Shown piece after piece: positions 1-6,849 of a stretch of 18,700 nucleotides of DNA. The stretch spans positions 1 to 18,700 of the forward strand of contig DATANR010000297.1 in assembly GCA_036266155.1 (NCBI GenBank), given 5' to 3'. The first letter of the stretch is position 1; each line of letters opens with the position of its first letter. The notes below the pieces were generated by a model. The model ran no database searches. It was not told where the DNA came from and saw only the letters and a list, made by a program, of their open reading frames with translations. A program made the position numbers and the translations under genes. Source of the stretch: SIAJ01 sp036266155 (GTDB taxonomy: Bacteria; Planctomycetota; Planctomycetia; Gemmatales; Gemmataceae).

Positions 1-1268
1 CCGGCAACCTGCGTGTCGTCCACGATGAGGTTGTCGTTGCCCGATCCGCCGAGCACGGTCAACGAGCCGCCGACGAACATGCGTTGCAAGAAAATGCCGG
101 AGTCCTTCGGTCCGTCCACGATCTTGACGTTGCCGTAGACCGTCACCGGCCCCGGCGCCTGCGTCCCGGCTGCGAACGAGGAGTTGGCCCCGGCGACGGC
201 ATCGCCGAGCGCCACGGATACGTTGCGGCCGATGGTAGTGTTGTCGAGCAACACCGTATCGCCGTTCATGCCGCCGACGTAGGTGAAGTTGCTGCCGATC
301 GTGTTGGTGCCGATGCCGCCCTGGTTCGAGTTGAACGAGTTGTCGCCGTTGCCGAGGTTTGCCGTCAAGTTGCCGCCCGCCGACAAGAGACCGGATGACT
401 CGATCGTATCCAGCCCAGCGCCGCCGATGAATGCGATGTTGCGGTTGGCCGAGAGCAGCTCGATCGACACGGCGTTGCTGTCGTAGGCGAGCGGCGTGCC
501 GAGGACGAAACGAGCGTCGATGCCGGCCGTCAGACCGGCGCCGGAGGAATCGAGGTTGAAGGTGTCGTTGCCCGTCCCGCCCATGTAGTTGAAGTTGCCG
601 CCAACGCGCATCAGATGAGTGCCGAGGCCGATCACGGTGTTGGTGCCGTCACCGAGGTTGAACGAGGCGGCCATGCCGACGTTGATGTCGGCCGAATCGG
701 TGATCTCGACGCGATCCGTGCCGGACAGGCCGACGAGGGTCAAGTTGCCGCGGATCGTCCCGCCCTTGAGCCGCGTGGTGTTCGAGCCTTTGCCCAGGTT
801 GAGCGACAGGTTGCCGCCGATGACGGTGGTAGGTTCGACGTTGAACTGGTCGCTGGTGGTGGCAGGCGCCGGTGCGGCGGTGTAGGTCACATTGCCGCCG
901 ACCGTGCCGAACAGCGTGACGGACTGCGTCGACTTGGCGCCGACGATGGTCAAGTTGCCGCCGAGCTTGGCGGACGAATCGAGGAGGAAGTCGCCGTTCT
1001 GAACGCTGCCGAACTTGACGATGAGGTTGCGCACACCCTGGTTAGTGGCATCGCCCTTGAAAACGTTGACGGCCGCCTGCGTTTCGGTGAGCGTGATGTA
1101 TCCGACCGGTTGCTTGGCCACGGCGGCGACGACGAGTCGATCGCCCTCCGCCGCGGTGATCGTCAAAGTCTGCGTGGCCGCCGTGTATACCGCGGACGCG
1201 GGGGTCGCCCGATCTTCGAGCGACAGGACGTTGAGAATTTGGCGACGAGCCGGAGAAATGCTGTTCAT
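1..1268 (-). CDS. Large secreted repeat protein, N-terminal part (C-terminus lies outside the window)
   Basis: The minus strand is open from an ATG at 1268 to the window edge, giving 422 codons without a stop; the C-terminus is missing. Residues 15-24 read LSLEDRATPA, a motif that I associate with the N-termini of big planctomycete extracellular proteins. The rest is built of degenerate repeats of about 20 residues, with recurring GGNLT, LGxGxN, GGxGxDT and LDxS motifs, for example GGTGNDTFNLDSS. This spacing suggests a beta-solenoid or beta-helix, perhaps Ca-binding like RTX-type repeats, although no canonical GGxGxDxLx nonapeptide array is seen. No classical hydrophobic signal peptide is visible, so export may use another route. 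An AGGT about 8 bases upstream is a weak ribosome binding site. The role is unknown; cell-surface or matrix protein is inference. The open plus-strand frames here are shadows of the repeats. Confidence 0.8.
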   Translation of the reverse strand, partial: MNSISPARRQILNVLSLEDRATPASAVYTAATQTLTITAAEGDRLVVAAVAKQPVGYITLTETQAAVNVFKGDATNQGVRNLIVKFGSVQNGDFLLDSSAKLGGNLTIVGAKSTQSVTLFGTVGGNVTYTAAPAPATTSDQFNVEPTTVIGGNLSLNLGKGSNTTRLKGGTIRGNLTLVGLSGTDRVEITDSADINVGMAASFNLGDGTNTVIGLGTHLMRVGGNFNYMGGTGNDTFNLDSSGAGLTAGIDARFVLGTPLAYDSNAVSIELLSANRNIAFIGGAGLDTIESSGLLSAGGNLTANLGNGDNSFNSNQGGIGTNTIGSNFTYVGGMNGDTVLLDNTTIGRNVSVALGDAVAGANSSFAAGTQAPGPVTVYGNVKIVDGPKDSGIFLQRMFVGGSLTVLGGSGNDNLIVDDTQVA

Positions 1269-1521
1269 GCCGGGTACCTGTAAAGACGGGGCGAGGCGCA
1301 CCAGTCGGCAGGTCGGAAGGATGCGCCGGCCGTCGGCGCGACTTATGCCAAGGGAAGCCGGGTAATTCAAGAGGAAGCCGCGGCAATTCAGGCAGGCGAG
1401 GTATTTTGGGCAGAATTTGCCGATGGGTCAGAGACACTTCCCGAACGAACAAATCGACCTGAGGCGGTAGCATGCAATGAAACGCAATCGTTAGGGGGGG
1501 TGTGGCAAAACCGTGGCGATC

Positions 1522-1581
1522 TTGGCGACCTTACTCAAAAACCCGCGAAAAACGCACTTTTTCAAAAAGGAAGGTCGCCAA
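1522..1581. repeat. 11-bp inverted repeat around an A/T-rich loop
   Basis: TTGGCGACCTT (1522-1532) is repeated exactly in reverse complement at 1571-1581. The 38-base loop contains a further 6-bp stem, GAAAAA (1547-1552) with TTTTTC (1558-1563). The first arm is preceded by a near-copy, TGGCGATCT at 1514-1522. It could be an operator or a structured leader, but no function is shown by the sequence. Confidence 0.5.
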
Positions 1582-1847
1582 CTCCCCGGGTACAAGATCC
1601 TGGACAGACTTTGAGACTGGGATGGGGCGGCGCGACGCGACCTTGACCTATTTGCTCTCCAGCGACTTTGCGTGAAGTGAATGAAGAACAATTGTGAAGC
1701 CCGCTGTTCGCCGTGGCCGATAGGAGGGGAGCAACGCTCCTGATGAATCAGGCCGGTGCGGAAGGACTTTGGGCGACGGGTGCGGCGACGGTGAGACGCG
1801 GCTCCGGGCATCCCCAGGTCATCCCAATTCAAACGCCTTCGCGTTGA

Positions 1848-1865
1848 CCCCCGACTTCGCGGGGG
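1848..1865. repeat. Small G/C hairpin (6-bp stem)
   Basis: CCCCCG (1848-1853) pairs with CGGGGG (1860-1865) around a 6-base loop. It lies just before a second, longer hairpin at 1886-1925, so the two may belong to one interspersed palindromic element. Confidence 0.4.
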
Positions 1866-1885
1866 CGGGGACTTCCGAATCGGCC

Positions 1886-1925
1886 GGGACCCCGGTCGTG
1901 GCGACACGTCGCCCGCCGGGGTCCC
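1886..1925. repeat. Inverted repeat with nested hairpin upstream of enolase
   Basis: GGGACCCCGG (1886-1895) and CCGGGGTCCC (1916-1925) are perfect reverse complements. Inside the 20-base loop a second perfect stem occurs, GCGAC (1901-1905) with GTCGC (1908-1912). No T-tract follows on either strand, so a classical terminator is unlikely. It ends 86 bases before the enolase start and could be part of its leader or an interspersed repeat. Confidence 0.5.
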
Positions 1926-2011
1926 TTGCATTTCTGACGCTCGCTCCTATCCAACCGATGATGCGCCGCGGGTTCGCCGCCGGCGAACCACGCTAAACGA
2001 GTTATTCACTG

Positions 2012-3301
2012 ATGTCCAGCGCCACGATTCGCACTGCCCGAGCCCGCGAGATTCTCGATAGCCGCGGCAACCCGACCGTCGAGGTCGAGGTCGTCCTCGC
2101 CGATGGTACTCTCGGCCGCGCCGCCGTCCCGAGCGGGGCGAGCACGGGGGCCCACGAGGCTGTCGAGCTGCGCGACGGCGACAAGAAGCGTTACCTCGGC
2201 AAGGGCGTCCTCAAGGCCGTCGAGAATGTGCAAAAGCTCATCGCCCCGGCCATCGCCGGCCGCGACGCCTTCGACCAGGTCGGAGTCGATCACGCGATGC
2301 TCGCCCTTGACGGGACCGCGAACAAGGGCAAGCTCGGCGCGAACGCGATCCTCGGGGTCTCCATGGCCGTCGCCAACGCCGCCGCCAAGGTCGCGGGTTG
2401 GCCGCTCTACCGCTACTTGGGCGGCACGAACGCGAAGGTGTTGCCGATCCCGATGATGAACATCGTCAACGGCGGCGCCCACGCGGACAACACGATCGAC
2501 TTCCAGGAATTCATGATCATGCCGGTCGGCGCCCCGACCTTCCGCGAAGGCCTGCGGATGGGCGCCGAGGTCTTTCACAGCCTCAAGAAGGTGCTGCACG
2601 ACCAGAAGCTCTCGACCGCCGTCGGCGACGAGGGTGGCTTCGCACCGAACATCGCCACGGCCGACGAAGCGCTCAAGACGATCGCCACCGCCATCGAGAA
2701 GGCCGGCTACAAACTCGGCGAGCACATTGTCTTCGCACTCGATGCCGCATGCACCGAACTATTCGAGCACGCCAAGGCCCAGGGCAAGACGGGCTACTGC
2801 TTCTTCAAGAGCGACAAGAGCAAGATCATCTCATCCGACGAGATGATCGCCTTTTGGAAGAAGCTGTGTGCCGACTGGCCGATCCGCTCGATCGAAGACG
2901 GCCTGGCCGAGGACGACTGGGACGGCTGGAAGAAGCTGACAGCCGAGTTGGGCGGCAAGGTTCAACTGGTCGGCGATGACCTGTTCGTGACCAATGTCAA
3001 GCGCCTGGAACAAGGCATTAAAACCGGCTGCGGCAACAGCATCCTGGTGAAGGTGAATCAGATCGGCAGCCTGACCGAGACGTTCGACGCCATCGAGATG
3101 GCCAAGCGGAGCAAGTTCACCACGATCATCAGCCACCGCAGCGGCGAGACCGAAGACACGACGATCTCCGACATTGCCGTGGCCACCAACGCGGGGCAGA
3201 TCAAGACCGGATCGGCCAGCCGCACGGACCGCATCGCCAAGTACAACCAGCTCCTGCGGATCGAAGAGGAGCTGGGGTCGTTTGCACGTTATGGGGTTTA
3301 G
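2012..3301 (+). CDS. eno: Enolase (phosphopyruvate hydratase)
   Basis: Enolase interconverts 2-phosphoglycerate and phosphoenolpyruvate in glycolysis and gluconeogenesis; in bacteria it is cytosolic and can also join the RNA degradosome. The 429-residue product has the normal length for the family. Visible hallmarks are the N-terminal EILDSRGNPTVEVEV, the flexible loop SGASTG (41-46), the general acid/base region VGDEGGFAPN with E207, the Mg ligands D244, E295 (SIEDGL) and D322 (VGDD), the catalytic K347 in the signature ILVKVNQIGSLTET, and SHRSGET from 374. The ATG at 2012 gives the canonical N-terminus although no clear Shine-Dalgarno precedes it. The gene stands alone, and its stop codon directly abuts the stop codon of the convergent DUF4058 gene. 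The long minus-strand frame at 2006-2725 is a shadow of this gene. Confidence 0.98.
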   Translation: MSSATIRTARAREILDSRGNPTVEVEVVLADGTLGRAAVPSGASTGAHEAVELRDGDKKRYLGKGVLKAVENVQKLIAPAIAGRDAFDQVGVDHAMLALDGTANKGKLGANAILGVSMAVANAAAKVAGWPLYRYLGGTNAKVLPIPMMNIVNGGAHADNTIDFQEFMIMPVGAPTFREGLRMGAEVFHSLKKVLHDQKLSTAVGDEGGFAPNIATADEALKTIATAIEKAGYKLGEHIVFALDAACTELFEHAKAQGKTGYCFFKSDKSKIISSDEMIAFWKKLCADWPIRSIEDGLAEDDWDGWKKLTAELGGKVQLVGDDLFVTNVKRLEQGIKTGCGNSILVKVNQIGSLTETFDAIEMAKRSKFTTIISHRSGETEDTTISDIAVATNAGQIKTGSASRTDRIAKYNQLLRIEEELGSFARYGV

Positions 3302-4057
3302 TCAGTCTTCGGCGTCGGGGTCGGGCATGATGCCGGTCTCGACGGCGGTGCGATAGTCCTCCGGATTGGCTTGCCAAGTCTCGTTGTAGGTCGACTCGAG
3401 CGGGACCATGACGTGGAAACCAGGGCTCACGAATAGCGGCATGTCTGGCAACTTATCACCGACCGCGACTGGCTCGACATAAGCAGCGCGGTCGCGGCCC
3501 ACTTCGTACGAAGCCAGGATCAATTTCTTACCTCGTGGAAAAACAAACGCTTCTTCGACGATCTCGTCCCAAATGACTTTATGAATGCCAAGCGGGTCGC
3601 GGGAAGTTGGTGGAAATAGATCAATGATCAACACGTGGATTCCCGCGCGCAAGATCTCCATGATCTTGTCGACGAAATCGTCGAGGGCCGATTTGCTGTG
3701 CTTGTTCCCCGGTGAAACGATCTCGACCACGGCGACGATTCGGCCGAGCTGATGCTTCACAATCACGCGATTTGCTCGTGCAGCGTAAATCTCGTTGTTG
3801 GTGCGACGGACAATGCGGGTCTTGGGCCGCTTCATGGTTGCCAAACCGGCCGTGGCGTCGCCTTTTTTTTTTCGGGCGACTCGGCGTTCAATCGCAAGGA
3901 CATCGTGTTCGAACGGTCCGGCGTGCTGTTCGACCAATGCGGATAAGCCCTTCGGCAATCGACCCGAGTTGAGTGCGTCCTTGATGCGAATCGACCAACT
4001 CTGATGAAAATCGTGGAATAGTCCCGCTGGAACTCGGACCCAATCGTGAATCGGCAT
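3302..4057 (-). CDS. DUF4058 family protein
   Basis: The product is 251 residues from MPIHDW. The start MPIHDWVRVPAGLFHDFHQS is typical of DUF4058, a family of unknown function common in planctomycetes and cyanobacteria. Residues 98-128 contain a hydrophobic strand ending in VVEIVSPGNK, whose E112 and K119 resemble the E-x-K half of a PD-(D/E)XK nuclease core, as in Uma2 proteins; nuclease activity is inference. I choose the start at 4057 because GGGAGG (4065-4070) lies seven bases upstream and the family begins with MPIHDW; a longer frame to 4111 exists but has no support. A run of ten A in the coding strand (3863-3872) encodes KKK at 63-65 and is a possible slippage site. The stop abuts the enolase stop with no gap. 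Confidence 0.85.
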   Translation of the reverse strand: MPIHDWVRVPAGLFHDFHQSWSIRIKDALNSGRLPKGLSALVEQHAGPFEHDVLAIERRVARKKKGDATAGLATMKRPKTRIVRRTNNEIYAARANRVIVKHQLGRIVAVVEIVSPGNKHSKSALDDFVDKIMEILRAGIHVLIIDLFPPTSRDPLGIHKVIWDEIVEEAFVFPRGKKLILASYEVGRDRAAYVEPVAVGDKLPDMPLFVSPGFHVMVPLESTYNETWQANPEDYRTAVETGIMPDPDAED

Positions 4058-4064
4058 GGCGACA

Positions 4065-4070
4065 CCTCCC
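4065..4070 (-). promoter_or_regulatory. Ribosome binding site of the DUF4058 gene
   Basis: On the minus strand this reads GGGAGG, seven bases before the ATG at 4057. It favours the MPIHDW start over the upstream in-frame start at 4111. Confidence 0.7.
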
Positions 4071-4130
4071 AACACGATTCTACAATGTTCATCTTGGCAG
4101 ATTGTCCTCAATAAAAAACGGGGCCTTCAT

Positions 4131-4646
4131 ATGCGCATTGGTATTCTCTCGCTGTGGCTGATCACTCTTCCCGTGTGGGCCGAGGACAAAGTCGACACCG
4201 CCAAGGTCGAGGAGCAAGCCCGTCTCGTAGGCAAAGCGTTCCTCGATTCCGACTGGGCCAAGATGGCCGACTTGACCTACCCGAAGGTCGTCGAAATGAA
4301 CGGCGGCCGTGAGAAGATGATTGAAACAGTCGAAAAAGGGATGAAGCGGCTGAAAGATCAGGGATACTCGTTCAAGAAGTACACCGTCGCCACTGCTCAG
4401 ATCCCGGTCGTTGATGGTAAGACGATCTATGTCGTCGTGCCGACGAGCCTGGAGATCGAAGGTCCAACCGCCAAAGCCATTACCGATTCCTATCTGCTGG
4501 CGGTTTCCACCGACAGTGGCAAGACGTGGACCTTCGCGGACGGCGCCGGCATCGCCGACCCGGAGAAACGCAAACTCGTCTTCCCGAGCCTCCCCGCGGG
4601 CCTCAAGCTGCCGGACCGCAAGCCGCCGAAGGTAATCAAGGACTGA
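4131..4646 (+). CDS. Secreted protein of unknown function, possibly NTF2-like
   Basis: I take the ATG at 4131 because it gives a clear signal peptide, MRIGILSLWLITLPVWA, followed by a charged mature N-terminus (EDKVDTAKVEEQ). An upstream in-frame ATG at 4056 would bury that signal and overlaps the start of the divergent DUF4058 gene. The 171-residue product has a helix-rich N-terminal half (VEEQARLVGKAFLDSDWAKM) and then alternating strands (YTVATAQIPVV, TIYVVVPTSLEIE, DSYLLAVSTDSGKTWTFADG). That order resembles small SnoaL/NTF2-like cone-fold proteins, but no diagnostic motif allows a firm family call. The C-terminus is rich in Lys and Pro. It probably acts in the periplasm. It is divergent from DUF4058 (73-base gap) and convergent with Uma2 (6-base gap). 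A TACAAT at 4081-4086 might be a -10 box, but no good -35 accompanies it. Confidence 0.75.
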   Translation: MRIGILSLWLITLPVWAEDKVDTAKVEEQARLVGKAFLDSDWAKMADLTYPKVVEMNGGREKMIETVEKGMKRLKDQGYSFKKYTVATAQIPVVDGKTIYVVVPTSLEIEGPTAKAITDSYLLAVSTDSGKTWTFADGAGIADPEKRKLVFPSLPAGLKLPDRKPPKVIKD

Positions 4647-4652
4647 GAATGG

Positions 4653-5255
4653 TCACGTCATAACCGGGCCGCGCGTCGGTTCGGATGGGAACTCGACGCC
4701 GTTGTAAATGTCGGCCATTGGGATGCGGACCGGAAGAGTGGCGAACAACAACTCGCCAGCGAGCCCTGTCACGATCGTCCGCAACCAGTCGCTGTCCCCC
4801 TGACGCACGAACCGCTCGCACACCGGTTCGTTCTGGGCGACAAGAATGTACTCCTTCATGGATGGGAGTTGCTCATACTGTCGAAACTTGGCGCCACGAT
4901 CGTAATTCTCCGTCGACGGCGACAACACTTCGATGATCGCGACTGGGTTTAGCAAAGTATCCTTATCCAGCGAGTCGTATTCGGCCTTGCCGCAAACGAC
5001 GACAATGTCTGGATATGTGTAGAGACCCGTCGGAGACACCTTGACGCGCTGATCGCTGGAAAACGTCCGACATGGACTGCCTTTGAGACGCGTGCCAATT
5101 TCGATGATGAGATTGTCTTTGACCGAATTGTGTTCGCGGCTAGCGCTGGCCATCGCAAACATCTCGCCGCGATAGTATTCACTTTTGAACTCTGCTTTTC
5201 GTTCGCGGACGAGATACTCTTCCGGCGTCAAAAGTGGTTTCGGAATAGCGGACAT
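4653..5255 (-). CDS. Uma2 family (DUF820) putative restriction-endonuclease-fold protein
   Basis: The 200-residue product matches the Uma2/DUF820 family, which is strongly expanded in cyanobacteria and planctomycetes and has a PD-(D/E)XK nuclease fold; the cellular role is not settled. Visible motifs are LLTPEEYLVRE (8-18), the YxGEMFAMA region (28-36), YPDIVVVCG with the predicted catalytic D83, IIEVLSPST with E109, and the downstream YDRGAKFRQYEQLPSMKEYILV segment (118-139), which is the most recognisable family signature. The core acidic residues are intact. The start at 5255 is supported by a strong AGGAGG about seven bases upstream. The gene is convergent with the secreted protein before it. 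It is not next to a methyltransferase or any other defence gene, so a restriction role is not supported by context. Confidence 0.92.
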   Translation of the reverse strand: MSAIPKPLLTPEEYLVRERKAEFKSEYYRGEMFAMASASREHNSVKDNLIIEIGTRLKGSPCRTFSSDQRVKVSPTGLYTYPDIVVVCGKAEYDSLDKDTLLNPVAIIEVLSPSTENYDRGAKFRQYEQLPSMKEYILVAQNEPVCERFVRQGDSDWLRTIVTGLAGELLFATLPVRIPMADIYNGVEFPSEPTRGPVMT

Positions 5256-5374
5256 ATCGTGACCTCCTGCGCGAAACCGATGACTTGAGATAGCTTACCA
5301 CCCCGCGGCCGGGTGATGTCGACATCGGACCGTCGGCTGCCGAAAAAGCACTCTACGCTTGATGGCCGCATATG

Positions 5375-5379
5375 GAGGC
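5375..5379 (+). promoter_or_regulatory. Ribosome binding site that selects the 5384 start
   Basis: GGAGG lies five bases before the ATG at 5384. The other in-frame ATG at 5372 sits before this site, which makes 5384 the more likely start. Confidence 0.6.
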
Positions 5380-5383
5380 CGTC

Positions 5384-5842
5384 ATGCATACGCGTCCACA
5401 TCCGTTGGCCATTCTTGCCGCGATCTTCATCGTACTTGGCACATCGTGGTGGCTCGAATCCAACGCCCTTCGGCCCGACGACCGCGACGCGATGCTCGGC
5501 ACTTGGACCGACGAAGCCGGGCCGCCGGGCAACTCGATTCGCTTCTATCAGGTGCCGATCGATTTGCCCGGCGCGCCCATCGCCACTGGCTTCGAAGGGA
5601 AGCTGACCGTCGACAACTGCCTGGGGGAAATCCAAGCAGCCGGCCAGTGGAACTTCGGCTCGTGGGACCCGCTTGTTCTCAACTTGCTCGTTGGTCGACA
5701 GAATTGGTATGTCGTGATAGTCAAATTGGACGACGACCACCTGCGCGTTCGCTTCGGCACGGATCCCGAAGAGATCATGCGACCAGGAGCGATCAATCAT
5801 CCGGATGCGCGGACGCTGACGCGGATTGCGAACGAGCCGTGA
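5384..5842 (+). CDS. Uncharacterised protein with N-terminal membrane anchor or signal
   Basis: I do not recognise a family. The 152-residue product begins MHTRPHPLAILAAIFIVLG, a basic segment followed by a hydrophobic stretch of about 13-15 residues, consistent with a signal anchor or uncleaved signal peptide. The rest is predicted to be mainly beta-strand: LGTWTDEAG, NSIRFYQV, EGKLTVDNC, AAGQWNFGSW, WYVVIVKLDDDHLRVRFG. The LGTW...G...L..D....GQW pattern resembles the small beta-sandwich or lipocalin-like domains of other planctomycete secreted proteins, but that is only a resemblance. The C-terminal part ends in a short EEIMRPGA segment. Its stop codon TGA directly abuts the stop of the convergent epimerase gene. 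It is divergent from Uma2, with a 128-base gap between starts. Confidence 0.7.
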   Translation: MHTRPHPLAILAAIFIVLGTSWWLESNALRPDDRDAMLGTWTDEAGPPGNSIRFYQVPIDLPGAPIATGFEGKLTVDNCLGEIQAAGQWNFGSWDPLVLNLLVGRQNWYVVIVKLDDDHLRVRFGTDPEEIMRPGAINHPDARTLTRIANEP

Positions 5843-6736
5843 TCATCGGCGACCCAGCGCCTCCCGCAGCGCCGGCTCCAGCAGCGGATAGCGAAACTCG
5901 TACGCCAACTCCTTCGCGCGCACTGGAACGACGCGTTGCCCGTGCGTGGCGAGTTCGGCCATTTCTCCCATCAACAATCGCAGGCCGAACTTCGGAGCGC
6001 GCAACCAGCAAGGACGGTGCAACACATCCGCCAATGTGCGACAAAATCCCCAGTTCGTGACGGGCTCCGGGGCCGTGCCGTTAATCGGGCCAATCGCTTC
6101 GGGCCGGTCGAGGGCGTGGACGAATAGACCGGCCATGTCGTCAACGTGAATCCAGCTCACCCATTGCCGGCCGGTTGCGACGGGGCCGCCCAGATAGAAG
6201 CGGAACGGCTTCGCCAATTGCTGCAAGGCGCCACCATCGTTGGCCAGGACCATCCCGACGCGAATCATCGCCACGCGAACGCCGGCCTGCACTGCCGGAG
6301 CGGTCGCCGCTTCCCAGGCAACGCAGACATCGGCCAGGTAGCCGCTGCCGGGCAGGTCGGACTCAACGAACTCGGTCGGATTGTCCTCGTACATGCCGTA
6401 GAAGCCGACGGCCGAGGCGCTCACAAACACTTTCGTCGGCGGGTTGGCGACCGCATTGGCAATCAGCGACGTGCTCTCGACCCGACTGTCGAGGACTTTC
6501 GCCTTGAACTTCGCCGACCAGCGGTGGCCGGCAATTGACTCGCCCGCTAGATGGATAACGCCTTCGCAAGTCTTCAGCTCATCGAGCCACGGGCCCGCCA
6601 CCGATGGATCACCCTTCACGTAGCCCGGACCGGTCGCGGATCGCGAGAGGACGAGCACCTCGTCGCCGCGCTCACGCAATCGCGCGACAACCCGTCGCCC
6701 AACCAACCCCGTGCCGCCGGTCACAAACACACGCAT
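5843..6736 (-). CDS. TIGR01777 family NAD(P)-dependent epimerase (YfcH/DUF1731 type)
   Basis: The 297-residue product is an extended short-chain dehydrogenase/reductase. The Rossmann dinucleotide motif is GGTGLVGRRVV at 7-17. Family hallmarks are the GVIHLAGESIAGHRW segment at about 59-73, VFVSASAVGFYG (catalytic-region strand), an RVGMVLANDGGALQQL segment and WVSWIHVDDMAGLF. The C-terminal end (RAPKFGLRLLMGEMAELATHGQRVVPVRAKELAYEF, read here as separate pieces) matches the DUF1731 tail. The substrate of this family is unknown; E. coli YfcH and the Arabidopsis GC1 protein are relatives. The YxxxK motif is not conserved in the usual form, as is common in this subgroup. The start at 6736 gives the canonical MRVFVTGGTG. 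A large inverted repeat lies just upstream, filling the gap to the oxidoreductase gene read in the same direction. Confidence 0.93.
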   Translation of the reverse strand: MRVFVTGGTGLVGRRVVARLRERGDEVLVLSRSATGPGYVKGDPSVAGPWLDELKTCEGVIHLAGESIAGHRWSAKFKAKVLDSRVESTSLIANAVANPPTKVFVSASAVGFYGMYEDNPTEFVESDLPGSGYLADVCVAWEAATAPAVQAGVRVAMIRVGMVLANDGGALQQLAKPFRFYLGGPVATGRQWVSWIHVDDMAGLFVHALDRPEAIGPINGTAPEPVTNWGFCRTLADVLHRPCWLRAPKFGLRLLMGEMAELATHGQRVVPVRAKELAYEFRYPLLEPALREALGRR

Positions 6737-6754
6737 GATTGCCCTTCAAGCATG

Positions 6755-6845
6755 GGAACCGCGAAAGACACGAAAAGCACGAAAAGAAGACAAATCCAAT
6801 TATTGCTTGGCCTCTCTTCGTGCTTTTCGTGTCTTTCGTGGTTCC
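6755..6845. repeat. 29-bp inverted repeat with CACGAAA-type arms
   Basis: The arms 6755-6783 and 6817-6845 match at 28 of 29 positions in reverse complement; they begin GGAACC and contain CGAAAGACACGAAAAGCACG. The 33-base spacer is A/T-rich. The element fills nearly the whole 113-base gap between the oxidoreductase stop (6850) and the epimerase start (6736). The arms can extend imperfectly six bases inward. It would form a long hairpin in a read-through transcript. Confidence 0.85.
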
Positions 6846-6849
6846 TCTC

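Larger units (their letters stand above)
1269..2011. other. Gene-free region between the repeat protein and enolase
   Basis: This 743-base stretch separates divergently read genes and should hold the promoters of both. Open frames inside it (for example 1491-1931 minus) encode Arg/Pro/Ser-rich sequence with no recognisable domain and look like chance frames. It contains three inverted repeats listed separately and a locally A/T-rich patch at about 1533-1570 that is unlike the surroundings. I find no tRNA cloverleaf and no promoter pair that I would defend. Confidence 0.6.

Noticed and set aside
615..1283. 222-codon plus-strand frame
   Set aside because: It is the shadow of the repeat protein on the minus strand; its apparent repetitiveness comes from the repeats of that gene.
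1491..1931. 146-codon minus-strand frame in the gene-free region
   Set aside because: The product is Arg/Pro/Ser-rich with no motif, no ribosome binding site, and runs through two hairpins.
2006..2725. 239-codon minus-strand frame opposite enolase
   Set aside because: Enolase is certain on the plus strand and the opposite product has no recognisable domain.
4081..4086. TACAAT as a -10 box for the secreted-protein gene
   Set aside because: No acceptable -35 lies 16-18 bases upstream, and planctomycete promoters are too little known to rely on a single hexamer.
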